36,923 nucleotides of DNA, taken from positions 18,160 through 55,082 of the forward strand of contig DIRC01000004.1 of NCBI GenBank assembly GCA_002427465.1, written 5' to 3'. This stretch comes from Clostridiales bacterium UBA5446. GTDB lineage: Bacteria; Bacillota; Clostridia; Oscillospirales; Oscillospiraceae. The translations under genes were made by a program, and so were the position numbers. Positions 16,262 to 24,222 of this stretch are shown here, piece by piece (position 1 is the stretch's first letter; the number at the start of each line of letters is the position of its first letter). Below the pieces are notes generated by a model. That model was not told the DNA's origin. It did no database searches and saw nothing but the letters and a program-made list of their open reading frames with translations.

Positions 16262-16453
16262 TCACGTTTTTATTGTAAGCTTGCCTGTATAAACCTCGTC
16301 AATCGCCATGGAAACCGGCTTCCTTTCAAGAACCTCTCCTTCTTCCTCGGCAATTGTCGAAAGGTTCCGGGCCCGTCTGGCGACAAGGTTCACAAGAAGA
16401 TAACGGCTGCCGACTTTATCGATCAGTTCCATCAACGGCGGGTAAAGCATCAT
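16262..16453 (-). CDS. rpoZ: DNA-directed RNA polymerase omega subunit
   Basis: This 63-residue subunit stabilises the beta-prime subunit of RNA polymerase. It shows the omega pattern PPLMELIDKVGSRYLLVNLVARRAR, with conserved arginines, and the VSMAIDEV segment near the end. It overlaps the gmk stop by 4 nt, the typical gmk-rpoZ arrangement. Two adjacent ATG codons make the exact first residue uncertain by one. Confidence 0.94.
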   Translation of the reverse strand: MMLYPPLMELIDKVGSRYLLVNLVARRARNLSTIAEEEGEVLERKPVSMAIDEVYTGKLTIKT

Positions 16454-17064
16454 GATATAAGCACCTCTTTAACATATTTTAATCTTTCCGCGGCACGACA
16501 TTCCTCGGCGGTAATAATAGAATCCAGCTCCTTTGCCGCCATATCGGGATCGTCGTTGATCACGATATAATCATATACATGCGCCTCGGCGCATTCGTCT
16601 TTCGCCTGCCTCAGGCGCTCCTGAATTTTCTCCTCAGAGTCGGTTTTTCTGCTGCGCAGCCTGCGTTCAAGCTCTTTGGCTCCAGGTGGCAAAATAAACA
16701 CCATAATGGATTCCGGGGCGCAGGCCCTGACTTGGGCGGCCCCATTCACCTCGATATCGAGAACCACATGATAGCCCTCATTTCTTTTGCATTCAACGTA
16801 TTCAAAAGGGGTCCCGTAGCTGTTGCCCACATATTCGGCATGTTCAAGCAGAAGGTTTCCGGCAACCATCTCCGAAAATCTCTCGGGTGTGACGAAAAAA
16901 TAGTCGCGCCCCTCCGTTTCACCCTTTCTCGGCTTCCTGGTAGTGACCGAAATTGAAAAGCAAACGTCATCCCGCATGGACATTATCCGCGAAATCACGG
17001 TGCTCTTTCCAACTCCGGACGGCCCGGAAATAATAATCAGCTTTCCCTTTTCATTCTGCGCCAT
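16450..17064 (-). CDS. gmk: Guanylate kinase
   Basis: This 204-residue enzyme phosphorylates GMP to GDP and affects (p)ppGpp balance. P-loop GPSGVGKST is at 14-22, and the GMP-binding region TTRKPRKGETEGRDYFF and HAEYVGNSYGTP follow. It overlaps remA by 14 nt and rpoZ by 4 nt. This is the standard remA-gmk-rpoZ module of Bacillota. Confidence 0.97.
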   Translation of the reverse strand: MAQNEKGKLIIISGPSGVGKSTVISRIMSMRDDVCFSISVTTRKPRKGETEGRDYFFVTPERFSEMVAGNLLLEHAEYVGNSYGTPFEYVECKRNEGYHVVLDIEVNGAAQVRACAPESIMVFILPPGAKELERRLRSRKTDSEEKIQERLRQAKDECAEAHVYDYIVINDDPDMAAKELDSIITAEECRAAERLKYVKEVLIS

Positions 17065-17326
17065 CCGCCTCTCCTCCGGCTGTCATATCTATTTTTTCTT
17101 CCGCGCGGGATGCAATCGCCTCCGGCGTGAGCGCCGACAGGAACACATGGCCGCTGTCGGTGATGACGACGGCCCGTGTCTTCCGCCCATAGCTGGCATC
17201 CACAAGCTGCCCCCTGTCGCGGACGTCCTGAATAATTCGCTTGATCGGCGCGGAATCCGGCGCGATCACGGCAATAAGCCGCTCCGCGGAAACCATACTG
17301 CCGAACCCGATGTTGATCAGCTTCAA
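17051..17326 (-). CDS. remA: Extracellular matrix regulator RemA (DUF370)
   Basis: This 91-residue protein matches RemA, a ring-forming DNA-binding activator of matrix and osmoprotection genes in B. subtilis. It starts MKLINIGFGSMVSAERLIAV and retains the PIKR and GRKTRAV basic segments used for DNA contact. It overlaps gmk by 14 nt and lies 6 nt after yicC, as in many Firmicutes. Target genes in this organism are unknown; RemA regulation of opu genes in B. subtilis makes the nearby opuC operon a candidate. Confidence 0.94.
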   Translation of the reverse strand: MKLINIGFGSMVSAERLIAVIAPDSAPIKRIIQDVRDRGQLVDASYGRKTRAVVITDSGHVFLSALTPEAIASRAEEKIDMTAGGEADGAE

Positions 17327-17332
17327 TCCAAG

Positions 17333-18211
17333 TCACTCCACATTTTGAATCTGCTCGCGTATTTTCTCGATTTCGGACTTCATGTCCACCACTACATAGG
17401 CGATCCCGGACGACTGGCATTTTGAGCCGATGGTGTTCGCCTCCCGGTTCAGCTCCTGGATCAAAAAATCGATCTTTCTGCCCGCCGGCGAATCTCCGTT
17501 TATCATGCCCTCCAGCTGCGACAGGTGGCTGCGTAGCCTGACGGTCTCTTCGTCCACCGCGACCCGGTCTGCATATATCGCCGCTTCCGCCAGGATACGG
17601 CTCTCGTCCACACCGGCGCCGCCAAGCACCTCCTGCATTTTCTGCGCCAGACGCACCCGGTAATCCGTCAGTGTCCGGGGCGCCTCCGCCTCCACAATTC
17701 CGGTGAGGCGGCCAAGCTCCACAATGCGTACAAGCACGTCGTCCCGCAGCTTTCCGCCTTCCCTCAGGCGCATGGCGTCGAATTCGGCAAGAGCCTCCTC
17801 AAGAATTGCCAGCAGACCCTGCTCCAACGACTGCCTGTCGGCCTCTTTCTTTTCCACCGTCAGAACGTCCGGCAGCCTGCATACCGACATTACGCCGGCG
17901 TCGTTAGGCATGCCGTACGTCTCGGCCAGAAAATCGAAAACCTTGAGATAGTTTTGAAGCAGCGGCTCGTTGATCCGAATTTCCGTATCCTCCGCGGCCG
18001 AGCTGTCCACCGTGATGAACACATCCACTTTCCCTCGGGAAATATGGCGCCCGACGGCGGTTTTCACAGCGTCCTCCACGAAAATAAAGCTTCTTGGAAG
18101 CCTTACCGCCGTATCCAGATAACGGTTGTTAACGCTTTTCAGTTCAATCGTAATCCTAAAGCCTTCGGTTTCACCCTTGGCGCCGCCATATCCGGTCATG
18201 CTCTTTATCAT
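17333..18211 (-). CDS. yicC: YicC/YloC family endoribonuclease-like protein
   Basis: This 292-residue protein has the family N-terminus MIKSMTGYG and the conserved ELKSVNNRYLD segment, plus the C-terminal DUF1732 region ending GSKCQ with a Glu-rich tail. E. coli YicC is an RNA-acting factor reported to cleave a small RNA. It overlaps the rseC-like gene by 4 nt and is followed by remA, gmk and rpoZ, its usual company. Confidence 0.95.
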   Translation of the reverse strand: MIKSMTGYGGAKGETEGFRITIELKSVNNRYLDTAVRLPRSFIFVEDAVKTAVGRHISRGKVDVFITVDSSAAEDTEIRINEPLLQNYLKVFDFLAETYGMPNDAGVMSVCRLPDVLTVEKKEADRQSLEQGLLAILEEALAEFDAMRLREGGKLRDDVLVRIVELGRLTGIVEAEAPRTLTDYRVRLAQKMQEVLGGAGVDESRILAEAAIYADRVAVDEETVRLRSHLSQLEGMINGDSPAGRKIDFLIQELNREANTIGSKCQSSGIAYVVVDMKSEIEKIREQIQNVE

Positions 18212-18630
18212 ACACTGTCCTCACGCCCGATAATCTTCGTTATCCTATACGTAATCGGGCTGTTTTTTCTAAGGCGGCTGATGACCGCCGCGGCTACCAA
18301 CCCCACGGCAAGAAAAGCAAAGCTCATCAGCACCGCACCGCCCTCGCCCATGCCCAATCGCCACGCCACCGCATAGCCTACGAAGAAGAGGATGAACGGC
18401 ATAATATACACCAGGGTAACCGCGCCCAGGATTCTGGATGACTGGGTTTCAATCTGAACCCTGTCGCCGATCTGCGCGCACAGGTCGTTAATTACCTCAA
18501 CCCTGATTTTCGACGCGTATTTACACACCCCGCAGGATGCGCAGTCATCTCCGCAGGATGTTCCGCGTATGACCTCTGCCTCAGCCTTTTCCGGTGAAAT
18601 CTTTTTTCTGATAATGGCTTCCTGTGTCAA
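18208..18630 (-). CDS. RseC/MucC-like membrane protein with four-cysteine cluster
   Basis: This 140-residue protein has a CxxxCxxCxxC cluster (Cys26, Cys30, Cys33, Cys36), a small beta-rich cytosolic domain, and two membrane helices at about 70-90 and 98-118. That is the layout of the RseC family, known from the SoxR-reducing and Rnf systems, so a redox or iron-sulfur role is plausible. The TTG at 18630 is chosen because GAGGG lies 7 nt upstream; the frame stays open to 18711 but that part reads the end of cdaR. It sits 16 nt after cdaR and overlaps yicC by 4 nt. Confidence 0.85.
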   Translation of the reverse strand: MTQEAIIRKKISPEKAEAEVIRGTSCGDDCASCGVCKYASKIRVEVINDLCAQIGDRVQIETQSSRILGAVTLVYIMPFILFFVGYAVAWRLGMGEGGAVLMSFAFLAVGLVAAAVISRLRKNSPITYRITKIIGREDSV

Positions 18631-18646
18631 TAGTATTCCCTCTTCA

Positions 18647-19888
18647 TCATTTGATATGGACGGTGACCTGATAGTCACCGACGGCGCCGGCATCTGAATA
18701 CCCACCCACATAAATCTTAACGGGAACGGATACGTCCCCCTTTGAAGCGTAACCCGACAGATCGGCCACTGCCCGGAGATTAGCCGAGGTGATCTCGTCC
18801 AGCACGTCCTCGGGCGCCCGGATGATGACCTCGCGGCTTTCCGTCAGAATCTCGGCCGTATAGCCTTCCGGCAGATTAATATAAGACATATTCCTCACGG
18901 TTAGCTTCTTCGTCTTAAGGCCGACAATTTCCACCTTCACCTTGGCTTCCGTAATCCCCGTAACATTCTGCACCTCATTGTCGAGGACAATAGGATACGC
19001 CCCCTCCAGAGTGTCCGAGAAGTCCGTCAGATCTATGGTTTCAAGCACGATCTTATTAATTCCCTCCACCAGAGCGGCTTCGCCCTGTATTGTGATTATC
19101 GCCGGCTCTATCGTGATGATGGTATTGTCTTTTGTCGCGCCTGAGCCCTCAACAAGAGCGACGCTCAACGGCACATCCTTCTTCAGCTTGATGGGCAGGG
19201 TCACGCTCACCTTGTCGTAGTCGGCCGTGATATCCGTATAGTCAAGCTGGTTGCCGTCCTTGTCCATATAAGTGAACGTCACTTCGGCGGTCTTAGTCTT
19301 GGAAACGTTGTCTCCGCCCAAAGTCACCCAGACATACTCAATATGCTCCAGCTCCGAGTCCGGCCCGGAAAGCGTCACAGTTTCAGGGTCAAACTCCAAA
19401 TCCTCCGCCACATGCCCTTCCGCAGTTCCACCCAAAAACGCCCCTTTGACCGGAACGACCTTGGTGGACAGCTTCGCCACATAGAATTGAATGTTCTCCG
19501 GGGAATAACTTATAACCGACACCGAGGACTTATCCACAGTATCCGGATATTCTATATCATACCGAAAGAGGTTGTTGCCGATTCTGGTCACCTTGGAGAG
19601 GTCGATCATGGCCTTGAGGTCGGATGAGCCTAGCTTTCCGATATTCTTTCTCGTACCCGTTATTCTGACCGTTACCCGCTCGGTATCCACATCAGTGACA
19701 ACAAACCCCTTGGATTCTTTCATAGTTTCCGCGCCGGAAAAAACAACCTCCACGTTGTCAAACACCCGGTCGATCGGCGCCTCCTGCGTTCCCGTGATAT
19801 ATATCCACATCAGCAGCGCCGCAAAAAGGGATAATACCACCCGAAACACCTTATTGTCAAACATCCTGCCGGCTTGATTACTTTTCAT
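18647..19888 (-). CDS. cdaR: CdaA regulatory protein CdaR (YbbR domains)
   Basis: This 413-residue protein has one N-terminal membrane helix (about 10-30, starting after KSNQAGRMFDNKVFRV) and an extracellular chain of about four YbbR domains, visible as repeated segments such as LPEGYTAEI and DVPLSVALVEG. In Bacillota CdaR binds CdaA and tunes c-di-AMP production. It overlaps cdaA by 11 nt. The third member of the common cdaA-cdaR-glmM operon, glmM, is not present; an RseC-like gene follows instead. Confidence 0.93.
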   Translation of the reverse strand: MKSNQAGRMFDNKVFRVVLSLFAALLMWIYITGTQEAPIDRVFDNVEVVFSGAETMKESKGFVVTDVDTERVTVRITGTRKNIGKLGSSDLKAMIDLSKVTRIGNNLFRYDIEYPDTVDKSSVSVISYSPENIQFYVAKLSTKVVPVKGAFLGGTAEGHVAEDLEFDPETVTLSGPDSELEHIEYVWVTLGGDNVSKTKTAEVTFTYMDKDGNQLDYTDITADYDKVSVTLPIKLKKDVPLSVALVEGSGATKDNTIITIEPAIITIQGEAALVEGINKIVLETIDLTDFSDTLEGAYPIVLDNEVQNVTGITEAKVKVEIVGLKTKKLTVRNMSYINLPEGYTAEILTESREVIIRAPEDVLDEITSANLRAVADLSGYASKGDVSVPVKIYVGGYSDAGAVGDYQVTVHIK

Positions 19889-20759
19889 TTTTTCTTACCC
19901 TCAGCGATCCGACTAAGCTCAATAAGCCTGCCAATCCGCGTTTATGCATGATGTCCTCTTCCTGGATAAGTTCGCTTCGAAGTATCCGCTCGAAGGTGTC
20001 GGCCGAAAGGTGACGCTTCAGCATCCCATCAATGGCTACGGAAATCGAGCCGGTCTCCTCTGAGACGATCACCACCACGGCGTCCGAATGCTCGCTCATT
20101 CCGATGCCGGCCCGATGGCGCATGCCCAGATCCCGGCTGAGATTAGCATTGTGGGAAAGCGGGAGCATACATCCCGCCGCCACGATCCTGCCCTCTCTGA
20201 TAATGGCCGCCCCATCGTGAAGCGGCGCCTTAGGATAGAAAATATTCCTAAGCAGCTCCGCTGTGGTCTCGGCCCCTATGATGGTTCCCGTGCTCATGGG
20301 ATCGTTCAGCCGGTTATTCCGCTCAAAGATTATCAGGGCGCCTGTTCTTGTCTTGGACATGTCCGAGCAGGCCAGAACAGTCTGCGTAATGGCGGAATCC
20401 ATGGAAAGCGGCGCGGTCTCCGCCAGAAAAACATCTGTAATTTTGCTGCTTCCGACACGTTCAAGCACCCTGCGCAGCTCAGGCTGGAAGATGATCACAA
20501 TAGCGATCAGCCCCAGCTCCACGGTCTTTCGGAGAAACATATTGAACATGGTTAGGTTGAGCAGACCGGGACCGGACAGCCACAGGGCGACAAGGATCAT
20601 AATGATCCCCCTCGCCACGCGTGAGGAGTTCGTTTTCCTGATCAGGCCAATGGCGTGATAAATCAAAGTGGCCACGATCAGGATGTCCAGCAAATCGCTG
20701 AACCCTATGGTCAATAGGTAATTAACAGATTTGTTTAAAAATTCTGAAATAGCCGTCAT
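19878..20759 (-). CDS. cdaA: Diadenylate cyclase CdaA
   Basis: This 293-residue membrane enzyme makes c-di-AMP from two ATP. Three N-terminal membrane helices (within about 20-95) are followed by the DisA_N catalytic domain with the signature DGA (182-184) and RHR (214-216) motifs. It is the first gene of a 15-gene run to rsgA, with its own promoter at 20832-20860 and a 5' leader hairpin at 20787-20813. c-di-AMP controls potassium and osmolyte uptake and wall homeostasis in related bacteria. Confidence 0.97.
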   Translation of the reverse strand: MTAISEFLNKSVNYLLTIGFSDLLDILIVATLIYHAIGLIRKTNSSRVARGIIMILVALWLSGPGLLNLTMFNMFLRKTVELGLIAIVIIFQPELRRVLERVGSSKITDVFLAETAPLSMDSAITQTVLACSDMSKTRTGALIIFERNNRLNDPMSTGTIIGAETTAELLRNIFYPKAPLHDGAAIIREGRIVAAGCMLPLSHNANLSRDLGMRHRAGIGMSEHSDAVVVIVSEETGSISVAIDGMLKRHLSADTFERILRSELIQEEDIMHKRGLAGLLSLVGSLRVRKNEK

Positions 20760-20786
20760 ATACTTGTCCTCAATTTAAGCGGAGGC

Positions 20787-20813
20787 ACGCCCGCGCAAAC
20801 ATGCAGCGGGCGT
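20787..20813 (-). promoter_or_regulatory. Stable hairpin in the cdaA leader
   Basis: An 8-bp GC-rich stem (20787-20794 with 20806-20813) with an 11-nt loop sits in the transcribed leader between the cdaA promoter and start codon. No T run follows, so it is not a terminator. It may affect mRNA stability or be a control element; it matches no riboswitch that I recognise. Confidence 0.45.
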
Positions 20814-20831
20814 CTGTAAAACTTTCATAAT

Positions 20832-20860
20832 ATTATACAATACTGATGCACAAATAGCAA
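20832..20860 (-). promoter_or_regulatory. Sigma-A-type promoter of the cdaA operon
   Basis: TTGCTA (20855-20860), 17-nt spacer and a perfect TATAAT (20832-20837) on the minus strand, about 70 nt before cdaA. The same hexamers and spacing recur upstream of carD. Confidence 0.78.
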
Positions 20861-20876
20861 ACTCAAATTATCGGCA

Positions 20877-21998
20877 CTACAGCGTTTTCAGAATTCGGTT
20901 TGTTATGGCTGCGGCAGTGCTTACCTCCGCCTGGGTATTAAATGGTGAAAAGCTGAAGCGTACCGTCCCTTCCGCCAGGGTGCCGGCGCTCTCATGCGCC
21001 GAGGGGGCGCAGTGCATCCCGGCCCTGACCGCGACACCTCTCGCGCCCAAGGCCTCAGCCACTGCCTCGCAGCCATGTTTTTCGTGCTTTACGGACAGCA
21101 CGCCCGTCTGCATTTCCGGATTTTGCGCCGCATAGACCGTTAGGTCGGGTATTTTCGAAAGCGCATCGCGCATCAGCCCCATAAGCTTGCGCTCATATTC
21201 CTCGATTCTGACGGTTCCAAGGCGCTTAATGTATTTTGCCCCGGCCATTAGCCCCGCGATTCCCGTGATGTTATGAGTTCCGGCCTCAAGGCGGTCCGGC
21301 AGAAAATCGGGCATATCGGCGCTGCGGCTGTTTGATCCGGTGCCGCCGGCCATAAGAGGCCGCACCTGGCCCGAGCAAATCAGCACGCCGGTACCCTGAG
21401 GCCCCATCAGCCCCTTGTGTCCCGGCATAGCCATGAAGCGGGCGCCCAGGGAGGTAAAATCAATCCCGATCACCCCCGCCGACTGGGAGGCGTCGATGAT
21501 CAAGGGTACGCCGTGCTCCCGGCAAAGCGCCGCAATCGCATCAATGGGAAGAATAAATCCGAAAACATTGGAAACATGGTTGCATACCACGGCAGCCGCC
21601 CCCGGTATGCGCTTTGCGAAAGCCTCCACAGCCGCCTCCGCGTCGAAAAGCGGGGAAGCAGCCACATCGACCTGAGCGCCGGCAAGCTGCAGCGGGCGCA
21701 TAACGGCGTTGTGTTCATATCCCGACACAACCACCCTGTCCCCCGGCTTTATCATGGATAAAATGGCAATATTCAGGCCATGGGTGGCATTCATTGTGAA
21801 AACCACCTGCTCCGGCTCAGGAACATGGAACAGATCGGCAAGCAGACACCGGCACTCAAATGCCGTTTCAGCCGCTTTTTCAGCGGGCGCATGGCTTCCC
21901 CTGCCCGGGCTGGCCATAGTCTTCATCGCATCTAGCACCGCCGAATGGACCTCTGAAGGCTTTAAAAGGCTAGTAGCCGCAGAATCCAGATAGATCAT
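20877..21998 (-). CDS. Cysteine desulfurase-like class V PLP aminotransferase
   Basis: This 373-residue PLP enzyme resembles the cysteine desulfurase family branch that includes EF2568. It begins MIYLDSAATS, binds PLP through Lys195 in PGHKGLMGPQGTG, and carries Cys330 in RAGMHCAPSAHE, the sulfur-accepting position. The ATG at 21998 is preferred: GGAGG precedes it and it overlaps the stop of the DUF3343 gene by 4 nt (ATGA). The earlier in-frame start only reads the end of that gene. The coupled DUF3343 protein suggests a sulfur or selenium transfer pair; the acceptor pathway is unknown. No IscU or SufU gene is nearby. Confidence 0.9.
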   Translation of the reverse strand: MIYLDSAATSLLKPSEVHSAVLDAMKTMASPGRGSHAPAEKAAETAFECRCLLADLFHVPEPEQVVFTMNATHGLNIAILSMIKPGDRVVVSGYEHNAVMRPLQLAGAQVDVAASPLFDAEAAVEAFAKRIPGAAAVVCNHVSNVFGFILPIDAIAALCREHGVPLIIDASQSAGVIGIDFTSLGARFMAMPGHKGLMGPQGTGVLICSGQVRPLMAGGTGSNSRSADMPDFLPDRLEAGTHNITGIAGLMAGAKYIKRLGTVRIEEYERKLMGLMRDALSKIPDLTVYAAQNPEMQTGVLSVKHEKHGCEAVAEALGARGVAVRAGMHCAPSAHESAGTLAEGTVRFSFSPFNTQAEVSTAAAITNRILKTL

Positions 21999-22249
21999 CT
22001 CAGGACCTCCGTATACGCTTCTCCCGGCCCTTTCCGATAAATCCGGCCACATGGCAGATTAAATTTTTCCAATACTTTCAGCGCTTCATGAAATCGTCTT
22101 TCCGAGACTTTGATGCAATAACCGCAGCCGCCATCCGTAAGCTCCTGGGGAGCCCGGGCGGTAGCCACGGTAATTCCGGCTCTTTCCAATGCGACCGCTG
22201 CCCGCTGCGCATAAGTCAAAGAGCGGCACATAATTAAATATTGATGCAT
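21995..22249 (-). CDS. DUF3343 protein, putative Se/S carrier-like
   Basis: This 84-residue protein belongs to DUF3343, a family described as putative Se/S carrier-like. It has cysteines at 8, 42, 45 and 67, with the CGYC pair and the LPCGRIY motif near the C-terminus. It overlaps the start of the cysteine desulfurase-like gene by 4 nt. It is preceded by a strong AGGAGGG ribosome binding site. The natural inference is that it accepts sulfur or selenium from the downstream enzyme. Confidence 0.85.
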   Translation of the reverse strand: MHQYLIMCRSLTYAQRAAVALERAGITVATARAPQELTDGGCGYCIKVSERRFHEALKVLEKFNLPCGRIYRKGPGEAYTEVLR

Positions 22250-22304
22250 CGTATAACCCTCCTGCTCGATCCTGTGTTATTCTATGCAAGAGGATTTCAT
22301 TTGT

Positions 22305-22784
22305 TTATTCGTCCAGAAGCACGACCGCGTGGGCGGAGATGCCAAGTCCCTCGCCGGTAAACCCCAGCCCTTCCTCGGTAGTGGCCTTTACACTGACGCG
22401 GCCGGCGTCTGTTCCAACCGCCGCCGCCAGACGCTTTCGCATCTCCGGGATGAAGCCGGACAGCCGGGGCGCCTGGGCAACCACCGTCGCGTCTATATTG
22501 CAGATTTCAAATCCCGCACGGCGCACCATTTCACAGACTTTGGACAGCAGGACAAGGCTGTCCGCGTCCTTATATGCCGCTTCGGTATCGGGAAAATGCC
22601 CGCCGATATCCCCAAGGGCCGCCGCGCCCAGAAGCGCATCAGAAATTGCGTGGGCCAGCACGTCCGCGTCCGAATGACCCGCAAGCCCGCACCCGTAAGG
22701 GATGTGTGTCCCTCCGAGAATCAGCGGCCTTTTGTCGGCCTGTGGCGCGAACCGGTGCACGTCATATCCCTGACCGATCCTCAT
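22305..22784 (-). CDS. ispF: 2-C-methyl-D-erythritol 2,4-cyclodiphosphate synthase
   Basis: This 159-residue enzyme makes the cyclodiphosphate intermediate of the MEP isoprenoid pathway. Metal ligands Asp8, His10 and His45 are present within GQGYDVH and GHSDADVLAH, and GDIGGHFPDT follows. The ATG at 22784 overlaps the ispD stop by 4 nt and has GGAGG at better spacing than the ATG two codons earlier. It follows ispD, as usual. Confidence 0.96.
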   Translation of the reverse strand: MRIGQGYDVHRFAPQADKRPLILGGTHIPYGCGLAGHSDADVLAHAISDALLGAAALGDIGGHFPDTEAAYKDADSLVLLSKVCEMVRRAGFEICNIDATVVAQAPRLSGFIPEMRKRLAAAVGTDAGRVSVKATTEEGLGFTGEGLGISAHAVVLLDE

Positions 22785-23503
22785 ATCCATTCTCCTCCGG
22801 ATTCCAGTATTGCTCTCGCCACACTAACATCGGCAGGCGTGGTAAGCTTGATGTTTTCATCGGAGCCGTCCACAATATGTACCTGGGCGCCCATCAACAT
22901 GACCGCCTCGCAATCGTCCGACAGTGATAACCCCAGCCTGACGGCGTCGCCCAGGGCCTTTCGTATCAGCTCCGCCTTAAACACCTGAGGCGTTTGCATC
23001 AGATACAGTTCCTCCCGCTCCAGTGTTTTAAGAACCACGCCTCCCCGCGCCTGGCGCACGGTATCCTTCACCCTGACCGCCGGCGCGGCCGCACCATATT
23101 CCGCGGCTGCCTTCACCGCGCGCTCAATAACCTCCGCCGTAACCAGCGGGCGGCCGCCGTCATGTATCGCGATAAGGTCGGCGCCCTCGTCACATAGCCG
23201 AACCCCAGCCAGGGTTGATCCGGTGCGATTGTCCGCCCCCGCCGTGAGCTGCCTGACCTTTGAAAACCCATACTCCCGGCAAAGCTGAGCCATGTCCGGT
23301 ATCTTTTCTCCCTTGGTCACCAGAATGATCTCGTCGATATCCGGGCTGTCCTGAAACGCCCATATCGCCCGGGCTATAGCCGGCAAGCCCGCAAGATCCA
23401 CAGCCAGCTTATCCTCGCCCATTCTGACGGAGGAACCGGCCGCGGTAATGACCGCGGAGCAAAACAGCCTGCCATGTGTACCCCTTTTCCGCCTTGCCGA
23501 CAT
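22781..23503 (-). CDS. ispD: 2-C-methyl-D-erythritol 4-phosphate cytidylyltransferase
   Basis: This 240-residue enzyme couples CTP to methylerythritol phosphate. The nucleotide-binding start VITAAGSSVRMGEDK, the HDGGRPLV motif and KDTVRQ are intact. There is a short basic extension of about 15 residues before the catalytic fold; the ATG is well supported by an upstream GGAGGGG. It sits between carD and ispF, an arrangement seen in many Firmicutes. Confidence 0.95.
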   Translation of the reverse strand: MSARRKRGTHGRLFCSAVITAAGSSVRMGEDKLAVDLAGLPAIARAIWAFQDSPDIDEIILVTKGEKIPDMAQLCREYGFSKVRQLTAGADNRTGSTLAGVRLCDEGADLIAIHDGGRPLVTAEVIERAVKAAAEYGAAAPAVRVKDTVRQARGGVVLKTLEREELYLMQTPQVFKAELIRKALGDAVRLGLSLSDDCEAVMLMGAQVHIVDGSDENIKLTTPADVSVARAILESGGEWI

Positions 23504-23523
23504 ATCGCCCCTCCTTAATAGCG

Positions 23524-23555
23524 AGATTGGACGGACACCAGCGCCCGCCCAATCT
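23524..23555 (-). promoter_or_regulatory. Hairpin between carD and ispD
   Basis: An 11-bp stem (23524-23534 with 23545-23555, one G-U pair in RNA) with a 10-nt loop begins 2 nt after the carD stop. No T run follows, so it is more likely an mRNA stability or processing element than a full terminator. Confidence 0.5.
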
Positions 23556-23557
23556 TG

Positions 23558-24058
23558 TTATCCTCTCTTAATGAAGTCCGCCATCGCCGCGGTGTTAAGC
23601 CTTTCTTCTATCTCCTCATAGCCGCAGCCGATGGAAAGAACAACTTCCGAAATGAGAATCTGTTTTGCGGAGTGCAGCATCTTACGTTCTCCCGTCGATA
23701 GCCCGCGCTCCATATCCCTTGCCATAAGCCCCTTCACCACAGCGGCCACTTCCATGAGATCGCCGCTTTTGATCTTGAGCATATTTTCCCTGTACCGCTT
23801 GTTCCAATTCTGCGTCATTTCAATCTCGATCTCGGGAATGTTATCGAGTATTCTCTCCGCTTCCTCCGCCGAAATGATTGGCCTCACGCCAATTTCGTTG
23901 CAGGATTCCACGGGAATCATTACAAGCATTTCGCCCACCGGCAGCTTCAAAACATAATATTCCCGTTCCGTTCCATTAATTTTCCTTTGCTCAATTCGAT
24001 CAATCACCCCGGCACCATGCAGTGGATGTGCAATCTTGTCTCCGACCCGGAACGTCAT
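23558..24058 (-). CDS. CarD family transcription factor
   Basis: This 166-residue protein has the CarD/TRCF RNA-polymerase-interacting domain (FRVGDKIAHPLHGAGVI, about 3-60) followed by an alpha-helical C-terminal domain. CarD proteins bind the polymerase beta subunit and stabilise open complexes; the Clostridia members are less studied. A GGAGGT site precedes the ATG and two -10 elements lie upstream. It is the first gene of the carD-ispD-ispF block. Confidence 0.93.
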   Translation of the reverse strand: MTFRVGDKIAHPLHGAGVIDRIEQRKINGTEREYYVLKLPVGEMLVMIPVESCNEIGVRPIISAEEAERILDNIPEIEIEMTQNWNKRYRENMLKIKSGDLMEVAAVVKGLMARDMERGLSTGERKMLHSAKQILISEVVLSIGCGYEEIEERLNTAAMADFIKRG

Positions 24059-24085
24059 TTTTACCTCCTAATCCCCAATCAATGT

Positions 24086-24091
24086 ATTATA
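24086..24091 (-). promoter_or_regulatory. Second -10 element upstream of carD
   Basis: A perfect TATAAT lies 22 nt downstream of the first carD -10 box. No good -35 hexamer is present at 16-18 nt, so activity is doubtful. Confidence 0.3.
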
Positions 24092-24112
24092 TACACTTCA
24101 CTATACATTATT

Positions 24113-24141
24113 ATTATACACCAACAACCTTTTTTTAGCAA
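24113..24141 (-). promoter_or_regulatory. Sigma-A-type promoter of the carD operon
   Basis: TTGCTA (24136-24141), 17-nt spacer, TATAAT (24113-24118) on the minus strand, about 55 nt before carD. Confidence 0.78.
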
Positions 24142-24167
24142 GGAAAATGCGATATCCTTGCAATCCA

Positions 24168-24205
24168 ATAAAAAAGCGCCCGCGGCTGCTTGCGGCGGGC
24201 GCTTT
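24168..24205 (-). terminator. Rho-independent terminator of the ispH-rpsA operon
   Basis: An 11-bp stem (24173-24183 with 24195-24205) with an 11-nt loop is followed by further T residues (TTTTTTATT overall). It lies 17 nt past the ispH-rpsA stop and ends that operon before carD. Confidence 0.92.
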
Positions 24206-24222
24206 GCGTATAACGTTTAAAC

